From Rhodospirillaceae bacterium (lineage in GTDB: Bacteria; Pseudomonadota; Alphaproteobacteria; Azospirillales; Azospirillaceae): a stretch of DNA of 64,000 nucleotides. The position numbers were made by a program, and so were the translations under genes. The DNA lies in NCBI GenBank assembly GCA_029267445.1, contig JAJUIU010000010.1, positions 1 through 64,000 of the forward strand. The letters run 5' to 3'. The stretch's first letter is position 1. Each line of letters begins with the position of its first letter. The notes under the pieces were generated by a model that had not been told where the DNA came from, did no database searches, and saw only the letters and a program-made list of their open reading frames with translations. Of the stretch, positions 48,605-57,456 are shown piece after piece.

Positions 48605-48852
48605 CTTCCCTCCTTGAAAGATAAAATTTTATCAAAATAAGAAACGAAATTCACAGCGATTTTGAATATTGCCATATCCGGCGCTCTTCTCTTCCCTAAT
48701 CTGGTCTCTTAACTCGATATTTCCGGCGAATATAGCGCCAGAATAACGATTTTGAACAGGGGAAACTTGCCAAGGGTATCGAAATGGGTATTCTCCTTTG
48801 GCGAGGGGCGCCGTGAGCCCCGGTTCGCACGAGGACGGCGAGGAGGTCGGTC
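48605..48852. promoter_or_regulatory. AT-rich divergent control region between two LuxR genes
   Basis: This gap is much richer in A and T than its surroundings. It holds a perfect 14-bp palindrome GATAAAATTTTATC at 48620-48633, beside the leftward start. Two direct GGGTAT copies 12 nt apart lie near 48770-48790. Likely operators for one or both regulators. Confidence 0.5.
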
Positions 48853-49638
48853 ATGAGCGTTCTGGTCCGCCGGGCTCCAACCCGGGATGCTTCCCAAGCT
48901 TCCGACTATCCGGACACCGGGCGGGAGCCCGCCGTGGCGCTGGTCCGCCACGGGGGGCGGCGCGGCGTCTGCCTCCTGATCGAGCCGCAGGCCATGGTGC
49001 GGCGGGGGCTGGCCCTGATGCTGGCGGGGCACCGCTCCGGGATCGAGGTGCAGGAGGCCGCGACGGTGGAGCAGGGGATCGCCATGGCGGCGCACGCGGC
49101 CGTGGACCTCGTTCTGGTGGATATCGCCGCATTGCCCGGCGACCGCATGGAGGAGCTGCGGCGCCTGTCGCGCATGGTGCAGCCGGCGGCCATCCTGGTG
49201 ACCAGCGGGGAGGGGGCCCCGCATCTCGCCCGTGCCTGCCTTGCCGCCGGGGCGCGTGGCTTCGTCGCCAAGTCGGACCCGTCGGCCGTGCTGGAGCTTG
49301 TGGCCGATCTCCTGCTTCAGCGGGGGGAGCGGGGGGATGTCGCCTATGTGCAGATCCCGCGCTGGGCGATCGGCGGCGGGACCTCCGCAGGCGGAGCCGC
49401 TGCGGAGGATGCCGGTGCCGCCGGGGCGCTGGAGGCCTTGACGGCGCGCCAGCGGGAAATCTTCCACTTGCTGGAAGCTGGCTGCTCCAACAAGGAGATC
49501 GCCCGCCGGCTGGGTGTGCTGGAAGGCACGGTGAAGGTGCATGTTCGGGCGGTCATGGGCCGCCTGGGCCTGCGCAACCGCACACAGGTGGCCATCCTCG
49601 CGGCCCGCGCCGCCGGCCGGCGGAGCGAATCCGCCTGA
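48853..49638 (+). CDS. LuxR/NarL-type response regulator (second)
   Basis: 261 aa from ATG 48853 (GAGGAGG at 6 nt). The receiver starts about residue 39 (VCLLIEPQAMVRRGLALML), with Asp in LVLVDIAALPG and Lys in GFVAKSD. A Gly/Ala linker precedes the HTH (LTARQREIFHLLEAGCSNKEIARRLGVLEGTVKVHVRAVM). It has a longer disordered N-terminus than the divergent partner. Paralogous pair. Confidence 0.9.
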   Translation: MSVLVRRAPTRDASQASDYPDTGREPAVALVRHGGRRGVCLLIEPQAMVRRGLALMLAGHRSGIEVQEAATVEQGIAMAAHAAVDLVLVDIAALPGDRMEELRRLSRMVQPAAILVTSGEGAPHLARACLAAGARGFVAKSDPSAVLELVADLLLQRGERGDVAYVQIPRWAIGGGTSAGGAAAEDAGAAGALEALTARQREIFHLLEAGCSNKEIARRLGVLEGTVKVHVRAVMGRLGLRNRTQVAILAARAAGRRSESA

Positions 49639-49657
49639 GGCGCCCGCTGGGGGCGCC
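49639..49657. terminator. hairpin between LuxR and cheZ
   Basis: GGCGCCC and GGGCGCC form a 7-bp stem with a GCTGG loop directly at the stop codon, in a convergent gap. Confidence 0.45.
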
Positions 49658-49665
49658 CGGCCCTG

Positions 49666-50385
49666 TCAGTCGAACAGCGCGTCGATATCCGCCTGGGTCA
49701 CGGTCTCGTTCGGCTTCGCCGGACCGTGCAGGTCCAGCCCCGCGTCCTTGCGGTGGACCGCCGGCGGCAATGGCAGGGCCTCGAACTCCTTGCGGTTCCA
49801 AAGCGACATCATCGCGTCGATCCGCTCCTCGATGAAGGCGAGGGCCTGGACGACCTTGGTGATGCGCTGCCCGGTCAGGTCCTGGAAGTTGCACGCCTCG
49901 TAGATGCGCAGGACGACCTCGTTCAGGTCGTTGAGGCGGGAGTTCTGATATCCATCGGGAAGCTGCGAGCGGACCTCGGACACGATGTCCTCGATCTGCT
50001 CGGCCGCGCCGATGATGGTGTTGGTCGCCTGCTCCGTTGCCTTCACCACCGCCATGAGTTGCTCGCTCGCCTCCTGGAACCGGTCTTCGGAGGAGAGCGG
50101 ATGGCGGATCGCCGCCATCTCCAGCTTGGTCGCCTTGATCCGGCCCGCGATGTCCTGGATCTCGGCCTGCACCTGCTCGATCTTCACATGGTCCTGGCTG
50201 AGGAAGCGGTCCAGCTTCGTGCCAAGCGCGTCGATCGCCGCCAGCACCTCCGTGTTGTCGGCCGGGGCGGGGATGGCTGCCGGGGCGGTGGGGGGCGCCG
50301 CTGGTCCGGCGGTGGCGGTCAGGCGCGCGTTCCGTTCCGCCAGCTGGCGCTCCGCCATGAAGGGCCGCTTACCTGGACCGGTCAT
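49666..50385 (-). CDS. cheZ: chemotaxis phosphatase CheZ-like
   Basis: 239 aa from ATG 50385 (GGAGG at 5 nt). The long central helices include the catalytic ACNFQDLTGQRITKVVQAL with the acid/Gln pair. The C-terminal peptide TQADIDALFD is the CheY-binding tail. It would dephosphorylate CheY-P to reset the motor. No other che genes are in the window. CheZ is present in only some alphaproteobacteria, which matches a Rhodospirillales placement. Confidence 0.88.
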   Translation of the reverse strand: MTGPGKRPFMAERQLAERNARLTATAGPAAPPTAPAAIPAPADNTEVLAAIDALGTKLDRFLSQDHVKIEQVQAEIQDIAGRIKATKLEMAAIRHPLSSEDRFQEASEQLMAVVKATEQATNTIIGAAEQIEDIVSEVRSQLPDGYQNSRLNDLNEVVLRIYEACNFQDLTGQRITKVVQALAFIEERIDAMMSLWNRKEFEALPLPPAVHRKDAGLDLHGPAKPNETVTQADIDALFD

Positions 50386-50509
50386 CCGCGCCTCCGTCGT
50401 CCGTCCGGGTCGCAGTCAGCCCGGGCGCCCGGCAAGGATGCCCCGGAATTTCTGAAAATTGCATTGAGAATCGCGACAGGTCGGGCGGCAGGGGCGCCGC
50501 GTCGCGCCG

Positions 50510-50863
50510 TCAGCCCCTGAACACCGTGTAGGACCAGGGGCTGACGACAAGGGGAACGTGATGGTCCTGGTCGGCATCCGCGATGGAGAGGCGGACGGAG
50601 ACGACGTTCAGGAACCGGGGTTCCGCCTCGACGACCGCGTTCTCCCGGAAATAGGCGCCCATGTGGAAGCGCAGCTCGTATTCTCCCCGCTCGAACTCCT
50701 CACCGGCCATCAGCGGTTTCGTCGTCCGCCCGTCCTCGCCGGTCACCATCTCCCGGATCGGGTGGATGGCGTCATTGGGGCCGAGCCAGAACACCTCCAC
50801 ATGGACACCGTCGGCGGGGCGCCCGTGCAGGGAGTCGAAAACCTGTGTGGTGAGGATGGCCAT
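50510..50863 (-). CDS. hiuH: 5-hydroxyisourate hydrolase
   Basis: 117 aa, transthyretin-like. N-terminal TTQVFDSLHGRPADGVHV with His; middle T-G-E-D-G-R-T; late DADQDHHVPLVVSPWSYTVFRG. It hydrolyses 5-hydroxyisourate in uric acid breakdown. The C-terminal tetrapeptide is F-R-G rather than the common Y-R-G-S. No other purine breakdown genes adjoin. Confidence 0.9.
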   Translation of the reverse strand: MAILTTQVFDSLHGRPADGVHVEVFWLGPNDAIHPIREMVTGEDGRTTKPLMAGEEFERGEYELRFHMGAYFRENAVVEAEPRFLNVVSVRLSIADADQDHHVPLVVSPWSYTVFRG

Positions 50864-50956
50864 GTGCCCGGTCCGTTCGCAGCCGGGGAAGATGAAAACG
50901 GGGGCGGCGGCTTGTCAATCGGTCTCTCGGCGCATGACGGACGGCGCGCGCGGCGG

Positions 50957-50981
50957 GGAACCGTCGGTGCTGCGGGCCGTT
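50957..50981 (+). promoter_or_regulatory. EcfG-type promoter (perfect match)
   Basis: GGAAC-N16-CGTT with the -10 64 nt upstream of the DUF2892 gene at 51045, on the same strand. Confidence 0.75.
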
Positions 50982-51044
50982 GCCAGGACGAGGCGCCTTC
51001 CGGCGTCCTGCTTGCCGCCGATCCGACATCTTTGGGGAACGCAT

Positions 51045-51491
51045 ATGTCGAGCGACGCCGGTCTGGTTTCCGATTTCCTGCCCATCGGCGAGGTGAATGT
51101 CGGCCCGACGGAGCGGTTCGCCACCGCCGGGATCGGTGGCGCGCTGCTGCTCGCCGGGCTTGCGCGCGGGCAGGCCGGCGGCATCGCCATGGGCGTGCTC
51201 GGCGGCATCCTCCTGACCCGCGCGGTCACCGGCCACTGCCCGGCCTACCAAGCCCTGCGGGGCGGGCGGGGACGGGAACCGCTCGCCCTTCCGCCGTCCG
51301 ACCGCTACGGCTGGCAGGGCGGGCCCCGGTACGAGCGGGCGCGGTCGGACGATGTGGCGGAGGTGCTGGGCGGTCCGCACCCGGACACGATGCGCCAGAG
51401 CGCCCGCACGGCGCGGGACGACGTCACCCGCGACAGCGAATACTCCTTCCCGGCCAGCGATCCGCCCGGCTGGCGGGACGACAGCCGTTGA
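51045..51491 (+). CDS. DUF2892-like inner membrane protein with disordered tail
   Basis: 148 aa from ATG 51045 (GGGGA at 6 nt). The N-terminal NVGPTERFATAGIGGALLLAG and VLGGILLTRAVTGHCPAYQAL form the two-helix YgaP-type membrane domain. An acidic, Arg-rich tail with Pro follows. Such proteins are frequent general-stress genes; the perfect EcfG promoter supports that. The stop abuts the convergent rlmJ stop with no gap. Confidence 0.82.
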   Translation: MSSDAGLVSDFLPIGEVNVGPTERFATAGIGGALLLAGLARGQAGGIAMGVLGGILLTRAVTGHCPAYQALRGGRGREPLALPPSDRYGWQGGPRYERARSDDVAEVLGGPHPDTMRQSARTARDDVTRDSEYSFPASDPPGWRDDSR

Positions 51492-52346
51492 TCAGGAGGC
51501 GGGCCGTTCCTCGCCCCTGATCCAGTCCACGGCGGCGCCACCGGCGGCGGCGCCCAGGGACAGGTGCAGGGCGGGGAGCAGTTCGGCCAGGATGGCGTCC
51601 AGCTGCCAGGGTGGGTTGACCAGCACCATGCCGGACCCGTTCAACCGGTCGTGCCGGTCCTCTCCGCCCCAGGTCAGCTCGGCGGCGAGCATCTTCGGGA
51701 TGCCCGTATCCTCGAGCGCCTGATGCAGGCGCCAGACGGCGGCCCTGTCCTTGATCGGGTGCCACAGGGCGAACTGCCCCGTCGGCCAGCGCCGGTGGGC
51801 GAGGCGCAGCCCCTGTACCAGCCGGTCCAGATCGTCCGGCGCCTCGAACGGCGGGTCGACCAGGACGAGGCCGCGTTTCTCCGCCGGCGGTAGGAAGGCC
51901 TTCAGCGCCAGCCATCCATCCATGTGATGCACGGCCGTCCGCCCGTCGCCCGCGAACTCGCGCCGCAAGGCCGCCGCGTCGTCCGGGTGCAGCTCCGCCA
52001 GCACCAGCCTGTCCTGGTCGCGCAGGAACGCGCGGGCGAGGCGGGGGGAACCCGGATACCAGCGGATACCTTCCCCCCCGGTGTTGAACGACCGCACCGC
52101 CGCCAGATAGGGGGCCAGGGCCGGATGCGCCCGCGCATCGCCCAGGACGCGGCGGATGCCGGCGTCCGCCTCCCCGGTGCGGCGGGCCGCGTCGGCGGTC
52201 AGGTCGTACCGCCCGATCCCGGCATGGGTGTCCAGCACGCAGAAGGGGGCCGGCTTCGCCCGCAGCCGTTCCAGCAGCAGGCACAGCACCGCGTGCTTCA
52301 TCACGTCGGCCGCGTTCCCGGCATGGAAGGCGTGGCGGTAGTTCAT
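51492..52346 (-). CDS. rlmJ: 23S rRNA m6A2030 methyltransferase RlmJ
   Basis: 284 aa. Family start MNYRHAFHAGNAADVMKHAVL; SAM motif VLDTHAGIGRYDL; catalytic GLVLVDPPFEAPDD (the D-P-P-F motif). It methylates A2030 in 23S rRNA. The upstream EamA transporter gene ends 4 nt away on the same strand. Confidence 0.95.
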   Translation of the reverse strand: MNYRHAFHAGNAADVMKHAVLCLLLERLRAKPAPFCVLDTHAGIGRYDLTADAARRTGEADAGIRRVLGDARAHPALAPYLAAVRSFNTGGEGIRWYPGSPRLARAFLRDQDRLVLAELHPDDAAALRREFAGDGRTAVHHMDGWLALKAFLPPAEKRGLVLVDPPFEAPDDLDRLVQGLRLAHRRWPTGQFALWHPIKDRAAVWRLHQALEDTGIPKMLAAELTWGGEDRHDRLNGSGMVLVNPPWQLDAILAELLPALHLSLGAAAGGAAVDWIRGEERPAS

Positions 52347-52350
52347 GGGC

Positions 52351-53304
52351 CTAGGGCAGCTCCCCGCGCAGCTTTGTCGGCGGCGCCGTGGCGACGCCGA
52401 GCTTGATCTCGCGCAGGGTGATGTAGACGCCGCTCGCCACCACCACCAGGGCGCCGATCGCGACGAACAGGTCCGGCACCTCCCCCCAGATCAGGAAGCC
52501 CCAGGCCGTCGCCCAGATCATCGCGGTGTAGTCGAATGGCGCGATCACGGCCACCGGCGCCTGCCGGTACGCCTGGGTCAGCAGCACCTGGGCGATGCCC
52601 CCGATCAGGCCGATGGCGATCAGCAGGGCGGCGTCCGCCGGGTCCGGCATCACAAACTGGAATGGCAATACCAGGCCACTGGCCAAGGCCGCCGCGACCA
52701 TGAAGTAGAAGACGATGGTCGTGCTGGGCTCCGTCGTCGACAGCCGCCGGATGGAGATCATCGCCAGTGCCGCGAGGCAGGCGCCGGTGAGCGCCAGGAC
52801 GCTGCCCAGCGGCAGCCCCCCGTTCGTCAGCCCGTCGGCGGCACCGGCCGCATCCGGGCGCAGCATGATCATGACCCCGGCGAATCCGACGATCAGCGCA
52901 AGCGTGCGGCGCCAGCGCACGCGCTCGCCCAGGATGATGACGCCGAGAAGGGTCGTGAACAGCGGGGCCGTGAAGCCCAGCGCCACGGCGTTCGCCAGCG
53001 GCAGCAGCGTGATCGCCGTGAAGCCGCAGGTCATCGCCGCGACACCGGCGGCGCAGCGCCAGGCATGGCCCCAGGGGCGCCCGGTCTTCAGCGACGCGAC
53101 CCCACCCGCCGCCGCGATCAGCGGCCAGATCGCCACCAGCGCGAAGACCGCGCGGAAGAACACGATCTGGCTGACCGGGTAGGTGTCCCCCAGCCACTTG
53201 ATCATCGCGTTCATGGTGGAAAACAAGAAGATGGCCGCCACCATGCTTCCGATCGCCCGGACGAGGCTCGGCGACGCGGCGGATTGCAGCGGGGCGGTTG
53301 TCAT
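52351..53304 (-). CDS. EamA/DMT family transporter
   Basis: 317 aa from ATG 53304. Ten hydrophobic segments in two repeated five-helix halves. The first half has IFLFSTMNAMIKWLGDTYPV and the second QAYRQAPVAVIAPFDYTAMIW. It ends in a short cytoplasmic tail. Family members export metabolites such as amino acids or drugs; the substrate is not deducible. Confidence 0.92.
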   Translation of the reverse strand: MTTAPLQSAASPSLVRAIGSMVAAIFLFSTMNAMIKWLGDTYPVSQIVFFRAVFALVAIWPLIAAAGGVASLKTGRPWGHAWRCAAGVAAMTCGFTAITLLPLANAVALGFTAPLFTTLLGVIILGERVRWRRTLALIVGFAGVMIMLRPDAAGAADGLTNGGLPLGSVLALTGACLAALAMISIRRLSTTEPSTTIVFYFMVAAALASGLVLPFQFVMPDPADAALLIAIGLIGGIAQVLLTQAYRQAPVAVIAPFDYTAMIWATAWGFLIWGEVPDLFVAIGALVVVASGVYITLREIKLGVATAPPTKLRGELP

Positions 53305-53440
53305 GCGCGGCGGGGAAGCGGTGGTCAGGCGGCAATGCGCCCAACAGTTGGTCCACGCGGGCGCCCGCGGCAAACACGAAGTTCGGCATGGCAGGGCCGC
53401 GCCGTCACCATGGCCGTCGATGCCGCGCAGGAAACGCCGC

Positions 53441-54292
53441 TCAGCTCAGCGGCTTGGCGTTCACCGCGTCGAAGGCGCGACGGGTCGCCTCGGCGATCAC
53501 CGGCTTGCCGGCGGGCTTGCAGCGCGATGCGTCGAAAAGGTCGGCGGACGGGGCACCGAGTGCCGTCAGCTGGCTCAGCACCTTGCACTGGTACAGCCGC
53601 CCCTTGCCGTTCGTGCCGCCGTTATAGCGCGCGACGGCCCCGGCCCAGCTTCCCGTCTCGCCACGCAGGCGGACCAGGTACCGGGCGGCGAACCGCACGT
53701 TGGAGCGCGGCTCAACGATCTTCTCGACCGGGCGGAAGCTGTTCTTGTGGTGGGAGAGCGACAGCTGCATGCAGCCGGCCATGACGCCGCCGCGCAGCCG
53801 TCCCTGCGGGTCGCGCAGATAGCGCGCTGCATCGGCCTCGTTCTTGGCGTAGATGGCCCGCCCCCGGATGTTGAGCGCGAAGGGGGCGGGATAGCCGCCG
53901 CGCCCGCTTTCCACCAGCGCGATGCCGAGCAACAGGCCGCGCGGGATCCCGAACTCGGTCTCCATGGCCAGGATGCTCTCCAGGCAGCTGCCGGACGTCT
54001 CCGCCGGCTGCGCCGGCCTCGTCTGCGGCGCGGGGCCCTGGCGGCGGACGCTGGCGGGCGCCACGGCCGGCTTCGCGGCAGGCGCCACGGCCGGCTTCGC
54101 GGCGGGCAGCACGGTGGCCGGAACGGCGGTCGGGCCCGAGGATGCGCTTGTTGTGGGGGCGGGTGTCGAGGCGAAACCGGTGGCCGGAAGCATGGCGGCC
54201 AGCGCCAGGGCGGTCGCGGCGAACGCCGTGCGGACTCCACGGAAGGATTCGGGGCGGGGAAGGGCGGGGCGAACTGCCGGCGCTGTCTTCAT
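53441..54292 (-). CDS. SLT-domain lytic transglycosylase-like protein
   Basis: 283 aa from ATG 54292 (GGAG at 7 nt). A hydrophobic signal segment lies about 28-42; the linker contains a duplicated AAKPAVAP repeat. The goose-type/SLT core has LLLGIALVESGRGG with the catalytic Glu, then MAGCMQLSLSHHKNSF and AVARYNGGTNGKG. It would cut peptidoglycan in the periplasm, perhaps for a secretion or flagellar structure. Two late Cys may pair. Confidence 0.87.
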   Translation of the reverse strand: MKTAPAVRPALPRPESFRGVRTAFAATALALAAMLPATGFASTPAPTTSASSGPTAVPATVLPAAKPAVAPAAKPAVAPASVRRQGPAPQTRPAQPAETSGSCLESILAMETEFGIPRGLLLGIALVESGRGGYPAPFALNIRGRAIYAKNEADAARYLRDPQGRLRGGVMAGCMQLSLSHHKNSFRPVEKIVEPRSNVRFAARYLVRLRGETGSWAGAVARYNGGTNGKGRLYQCKVLSQLTALGAPSADLFDASRCKPAGKPVIAEATRRAFDAVNAKPLS

Positions 54293-54621
54293 GATCCCAC
54301 TCCACGCTCCGGACAGGATGGGCCATCCCGCCATGGTTCCGCCCGCCTGCGCCGGGCTTCGTTCCAGGCCGCCGCTACCGATGCGGCGACCGCTCCCTCG
54401 ATCGTCGGCACGCACCATGCGCCCGCCGCATACCGATCCCAGAAATATCGAATGGGGTCAATGTGGATTCGGGGCCGCGCCGTTACCCCGAAAGCACACT
54501 GCCGATGGCGGAGGGACCGCGCGCCGGGGTTGACCTGCGTCAATGTCCGCCCAGGCCCGGCCGGGAGAGGATCGGACCGTCGACGGCCGCGCCGTCCAAG
54601 GAGAAACCAGGAGTCAGTCCC

Positions 54622-54867
54622 GTGACCGACAAGCACGACCTGCTGCACGAGTTCCCCGAGCATCGCGAGCGGATCCATCTGCTGAAGACGTCCAACGCCC
54701 ATTTCGCCCGCCTGTTCGCGGAGTATCACGAGGTCGATCACGCGGTCCGCCGCATGGACGACAACACCGAACCCGCCTGCGACGAGCGGATGGAGGAGGC
54801 CAAGCGCCGCCGCCTGCATCTGAAGGACGAACTTTATGCGATGATCCGCGCCCAGGCGGCGGAGTGA
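54622..54867 (+). CDS. YdcH/DUF465 family protein
   Basis: 81 aa from GTG 54622 (AGGAG at 8 nt). Helical hairpin: HDLLHEFPEHRERIHLLKTSNAHFARLFAEYHEVDHAV, then RLHLKDELYAMI. This is the DUF465 pattern; function unknown in the family. The start choice avoids an upstream frame with no ribosome site. Confidence 0.88.
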   Translation: MTDKHDLLHEFPEHRERIHLLKTSNAHFARLFAEYHEVDHAVRRMDDNTEPACDERMEEAKRRRLHLKDELYAMIRAQAAE

Positions 54868-54923
54868 CCGGTCGCTGAGTTGTCCCGGCCGGCGGGCTTG
54901 CCCCGCCGGAAGGCCTAGGCCAT

Positions 54924-56333
54924 ATGTCCGAGCGGTGTCCGGCCCTTGCCGGGCGCCGTGCTCGTTCAGGGCCGACCGCTTTGCCTGATCCCATCACTAC
55001 GACCGCCGACCTGCTTCCCGAAGGCAGCGCCGCCACCCGGTTCGCGCAAGCCGAGGCGGCGCTCGCGGCGGCTTACGACGCGCTCGACGCGGGCGACCGG
55101 GAGGCGGCCGAGGCGGCACTCCGCCGGGCGCTGGCGGTCGATCCTGCCTTCCACGAGGCGCATGGCGCCCTGGCGGAGCTGCTGGCGGAGGCCGGCCGGC
55201 ATGGGGAGGCCGTACCGCATTACCGCGCCGGGCTGCAGGGCGATCCCGGCCGCACCGCATGGCATCGTGGCCTCGCCGCCGCGCTTGAGGCCACGGGACG
55301 CGTCGAGGACGCGCTGGCCGCCTGCCGCACCCTGCTGGACAGGCGACCGGACGACGCGCCCACCCATCGCCGCCTCGCCCGCCTGCTCGCCGTAGCCGGG
55401 GAGGGGGAGGCGGCGCTCGACCATGCGCGCGAGGCCCGGTTCCTGGACGGGGACCGGCTGCCCGCCCTGGTCGAGATCGCGGAGGCCCTGCTGCTCGCGG
55501 GCGAACCCTTGCAGGCGGTGGAACTGCTGGAGCCGGCGCTGCGCCGCGCACCCGGGGACGATCCGGCGGGGCGCGAGGGGACCATCCTGCAGGCGCGCTG
55601 CTGGGCTGAGCTTGGCGAACCGGACAAGGCGCGCCGGGCCCTTGGCGCCTTGTCGCCGTTGGATGACTCGCCGCAGATCGCGGCCGTCCGTGACCGCATC
55701 GCGCGGGCCGAGGCCGACCTCGCCCCCGCCTTCGTCCGCGCCTTGTTCGACCGCTATGCCGACCGGTTCGAATCCGACCTCGTCGGCAAGTTGGACTATC
55801 GGGGCCCCGCGCTGATCGCGGCGGCCTTGGACAGGGTGGGGGTAGGCCGGGACCTGCGGGTGCTCGACGCCGGCTGCGGCACCGGGCTGGCGGCCCCGAT
55901 CCTGCGCGACCGGGCGGCCCGGCTGGACGGCTTCGACCTGTCGCCCCGCATGGTGGAGAAGGCGCGGGCGCGCGGCCTGTACGACGCGCTGGAGGTGGGG
56001 GATCTCGTCGCGGTGATCGGGCGGTACGCCGCAGACTGGGACCTGATCGTGGCGGCCGACGTGCTGGTCTATGTCGGCGCCCTCGGGCCCGTGTTGGCGG
56101 CGGCGGCGCGGGCGCTCCGGCCCGGCGGCCGACTCGTTGCCACGCTCGAAGCCTGCGAGGGTGCGACCTTCCGTCTGCAGGAAAGCCGCCGCTACGCCCA
56201 TGCCCCCGCCTATGTCCAGGAAACGGCGGCGGCGGTCGGGCTCACCGTGGAGCTGCTGGAGGCCTGTTCGGCCCGGCGGGACCGGGGGGCGCCCGTGCCC
56301 GGCCTGCTCGTCTGCCTCCGCCGCGCGGCCTAG
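54924..56333 (+). CDS. TPR-containing class I SAM methyltransferase
   Basis: 469 aa. TPR-like repeats fill residues ~35-265 (AAEAALRRALAVDPAFHEAH and similar). A methyltransferase domain of about 180 residues follows, with motif I VLDAGCGTGLAAP, DLIVAADVLVYVG and LRPGGRLVATLEA. This fusion type often methylates polysaccharide, lipid or protein targets; none can be named. Its TAG stop shares CTAG with the convergent lrgB stop. Confidence 0.88.
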   Translation: MSERCPALAGRRARSGPTALPDPITTTADLLPEGSAATRFAQAEAALAAAYDALDAGDREAAEAALRRALAVDPAFHEAHGALAELLAEAGRHGEAVPHYRAGLQGDPGRTAWHRGLAAALEATGRVEDALAACRTLLDRRPDDAPTHRRLARLLAVAGEGEAALDHAREARFLDGDRLPALVEIAEALLLAGEPLQAVELLEPALRRAPGDDPAGREGTILQARCWAELGEPDKARRALGALSPLDDSPQIAAVRDRIARAEADLAPAFVRALFDRYADRFESDLVGKLDYRGPALIAAALDRVGVGRDLRVLDAGCGTGLAAPILRDRAARLDGFDLSPRMVEKARARGLYDALEVGDLVAVIGRYAADWDLIVAADVLVYVGALGPVLAAAARALRPGGRLVATLEACEGATFRLQESRRYAHAPAYVQETAAAVGLTVELLEACSARRDRGAPVPGLLVCLRRAA

Positions 56334-57046
56334 CGCAGCAAGTCGAACAGCGCCGGCACCAGCAGGGCCGTCAGGAAGGCGTTCAGCGCCATGGCGATGC
56401 CGGAGAAGGTGCCGGCCAGCGACGTCTCCTGAAAGGCGGCGGCCGTGCCGATGCCGTGCGCCGCGGTACCCAGGGCAGCACCCCGCGCGCGGGCGTCGCG
56501 CACCCGCAGCAGGTTCAACAGCGCCGCGCCGGTCATCGCCCCCGTGATGCCGGTGAGGATGACGAGCGTGGCTGTCAGCGACGGCAGCCCGCCGATCTGC
56601 TCCGCGATGCCCATGGCGACCGGCGCCGTGACCGATTTCGGCGCGATGGAGGCCACGGTGCCGGGGCTGCCGCCCAGCCATTCCGCCAGCAGCACTGCGG
56701 AAACCAGCGCCGTCAGCGATCCGGCCGTCAGCGCCGCCGCAAGGGGCAGGGCCGACCTGCGCACCGCCCTGCGGTGCCGCCAGATCGGAACGGCCAGGGC
56801 CACCGTCGTCGGTCCCAGCAGGAAATGCACGAACTGCGCCCCGTCGAAGTAGGTGGCATAGGGCGTGTCCGTCGCCAGCAGCACCAGGATCAGCAGGACC
56901 ACCGCGATGGCGACCGGGTTGGCCCAGGCCCGCCGGCCGCTGCGTTCGAACAGCCGCACGCCGACCAGGTAGGCCGCCAGCGTCGCCGTCAGCCACAGCA
57001 GCGGGCTTGCCGCCAGATAGACCCAGATGTCGTCAAGCCCGCTCAT
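56330..57046 (-). CDS. lrgB: LrgB/CidB-like membrane protein
   Basis: 238 aa from ATG 57046, within the lrgA stop (ATGA). Multiple membrane helices. LrgB features: FVHFLLGPTTVALAVP, LAPKS-like IAPKSVTAPVAMGIAEQIGG and GTAAHGIGTAAAF. It works with LrgA in holin-like control of cell wall turnover or of small-metabolite export. Confidence 0.92.
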   Translation of the reverse strand: MSGLDDIWVYLAASPLLWLTATLAAYLVGVRLFERSGRRAWANPVAIAVVLLILVLLATDTPYATYFDGAQFVHFLLGPTTVALAVPIWRHRRAVRRSALPLAAALTAGSLTALVSAVLLAEWLGGSPGTVASIAPKSVTAPVAMGIAEQIGGLPSLTATLVILTGITGAMTGAALLNLLRVRDARARGAALGTAAHGIGTAAAFQETSLAGTFSGIAMALNAFLTALLVPALFDLLR

Positions 57047-57411
57047 TCCGGCGGCTCCCCCGGCACTGGCTCCCCCTCCGGCCCCGCCAGCAGGCGGAAC
57101 ACCAGCCCCGTCACCGCCAAGGTCGCCAGCGTGCTCACCAGCAGGGCCGCGACGATCGCCGGCCACTCGGCGCCGATCCGGCCCGCATGCAGCAGCACGC
57201 CCGTCCCGGCCGGAACGAACAGGAGCGACAGGTTGGCCAGAAGTCCGTCCGCGACCCGGTCCAGCTCCGCGTCCGGGCCGCCGTGCCGCAGCAGCCAGAG
57301 GAACAGCAGCGCGGCACCGATGACCGGCCCCGGAACCGGAAGGCCGAGGCCGCGCGCCGCCAGCTCGCCGATCAGCTGGCAGATCAGGAGTGCGGCGACG
57401 GCCCGGATCAT
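57043..57411 (-). CDS. lrgA: LrgA/CidA-like holin-like protein
   Basis: 122 aa with four hydrophobic segments: LLICQLIGELAARGLGLPVPGPVIGAALLFL is the CidA/LrgA signature, and LSLLFVPAGTGVLLH a second. Coupled to lrgB by ATGA. Confidence 0.92.
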   Translation of the reverse strand: MIRAVAALLICQLIGELAARGLGLPVPGPVIGAALLFLWLLRHGGPDAELDRVADGLLANLSLLFVPAGTGVLLHAGRIGAEWPAIVAALLVSTLATLAVTGLVFRLLAGPEGEPVPGEPPE

Positions 57412-57456
57412 GGGAACCCTCCCTTCAGGTCCGGGCCGAAGCCTAGCACGCCCACG

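Noticed and set aside
48700-48730. CtrA box (TTAA-N7-TTAA) in the LuxR gap
   Set aside because: Only a single TTAA half-site; spacing to a second half is wrong.
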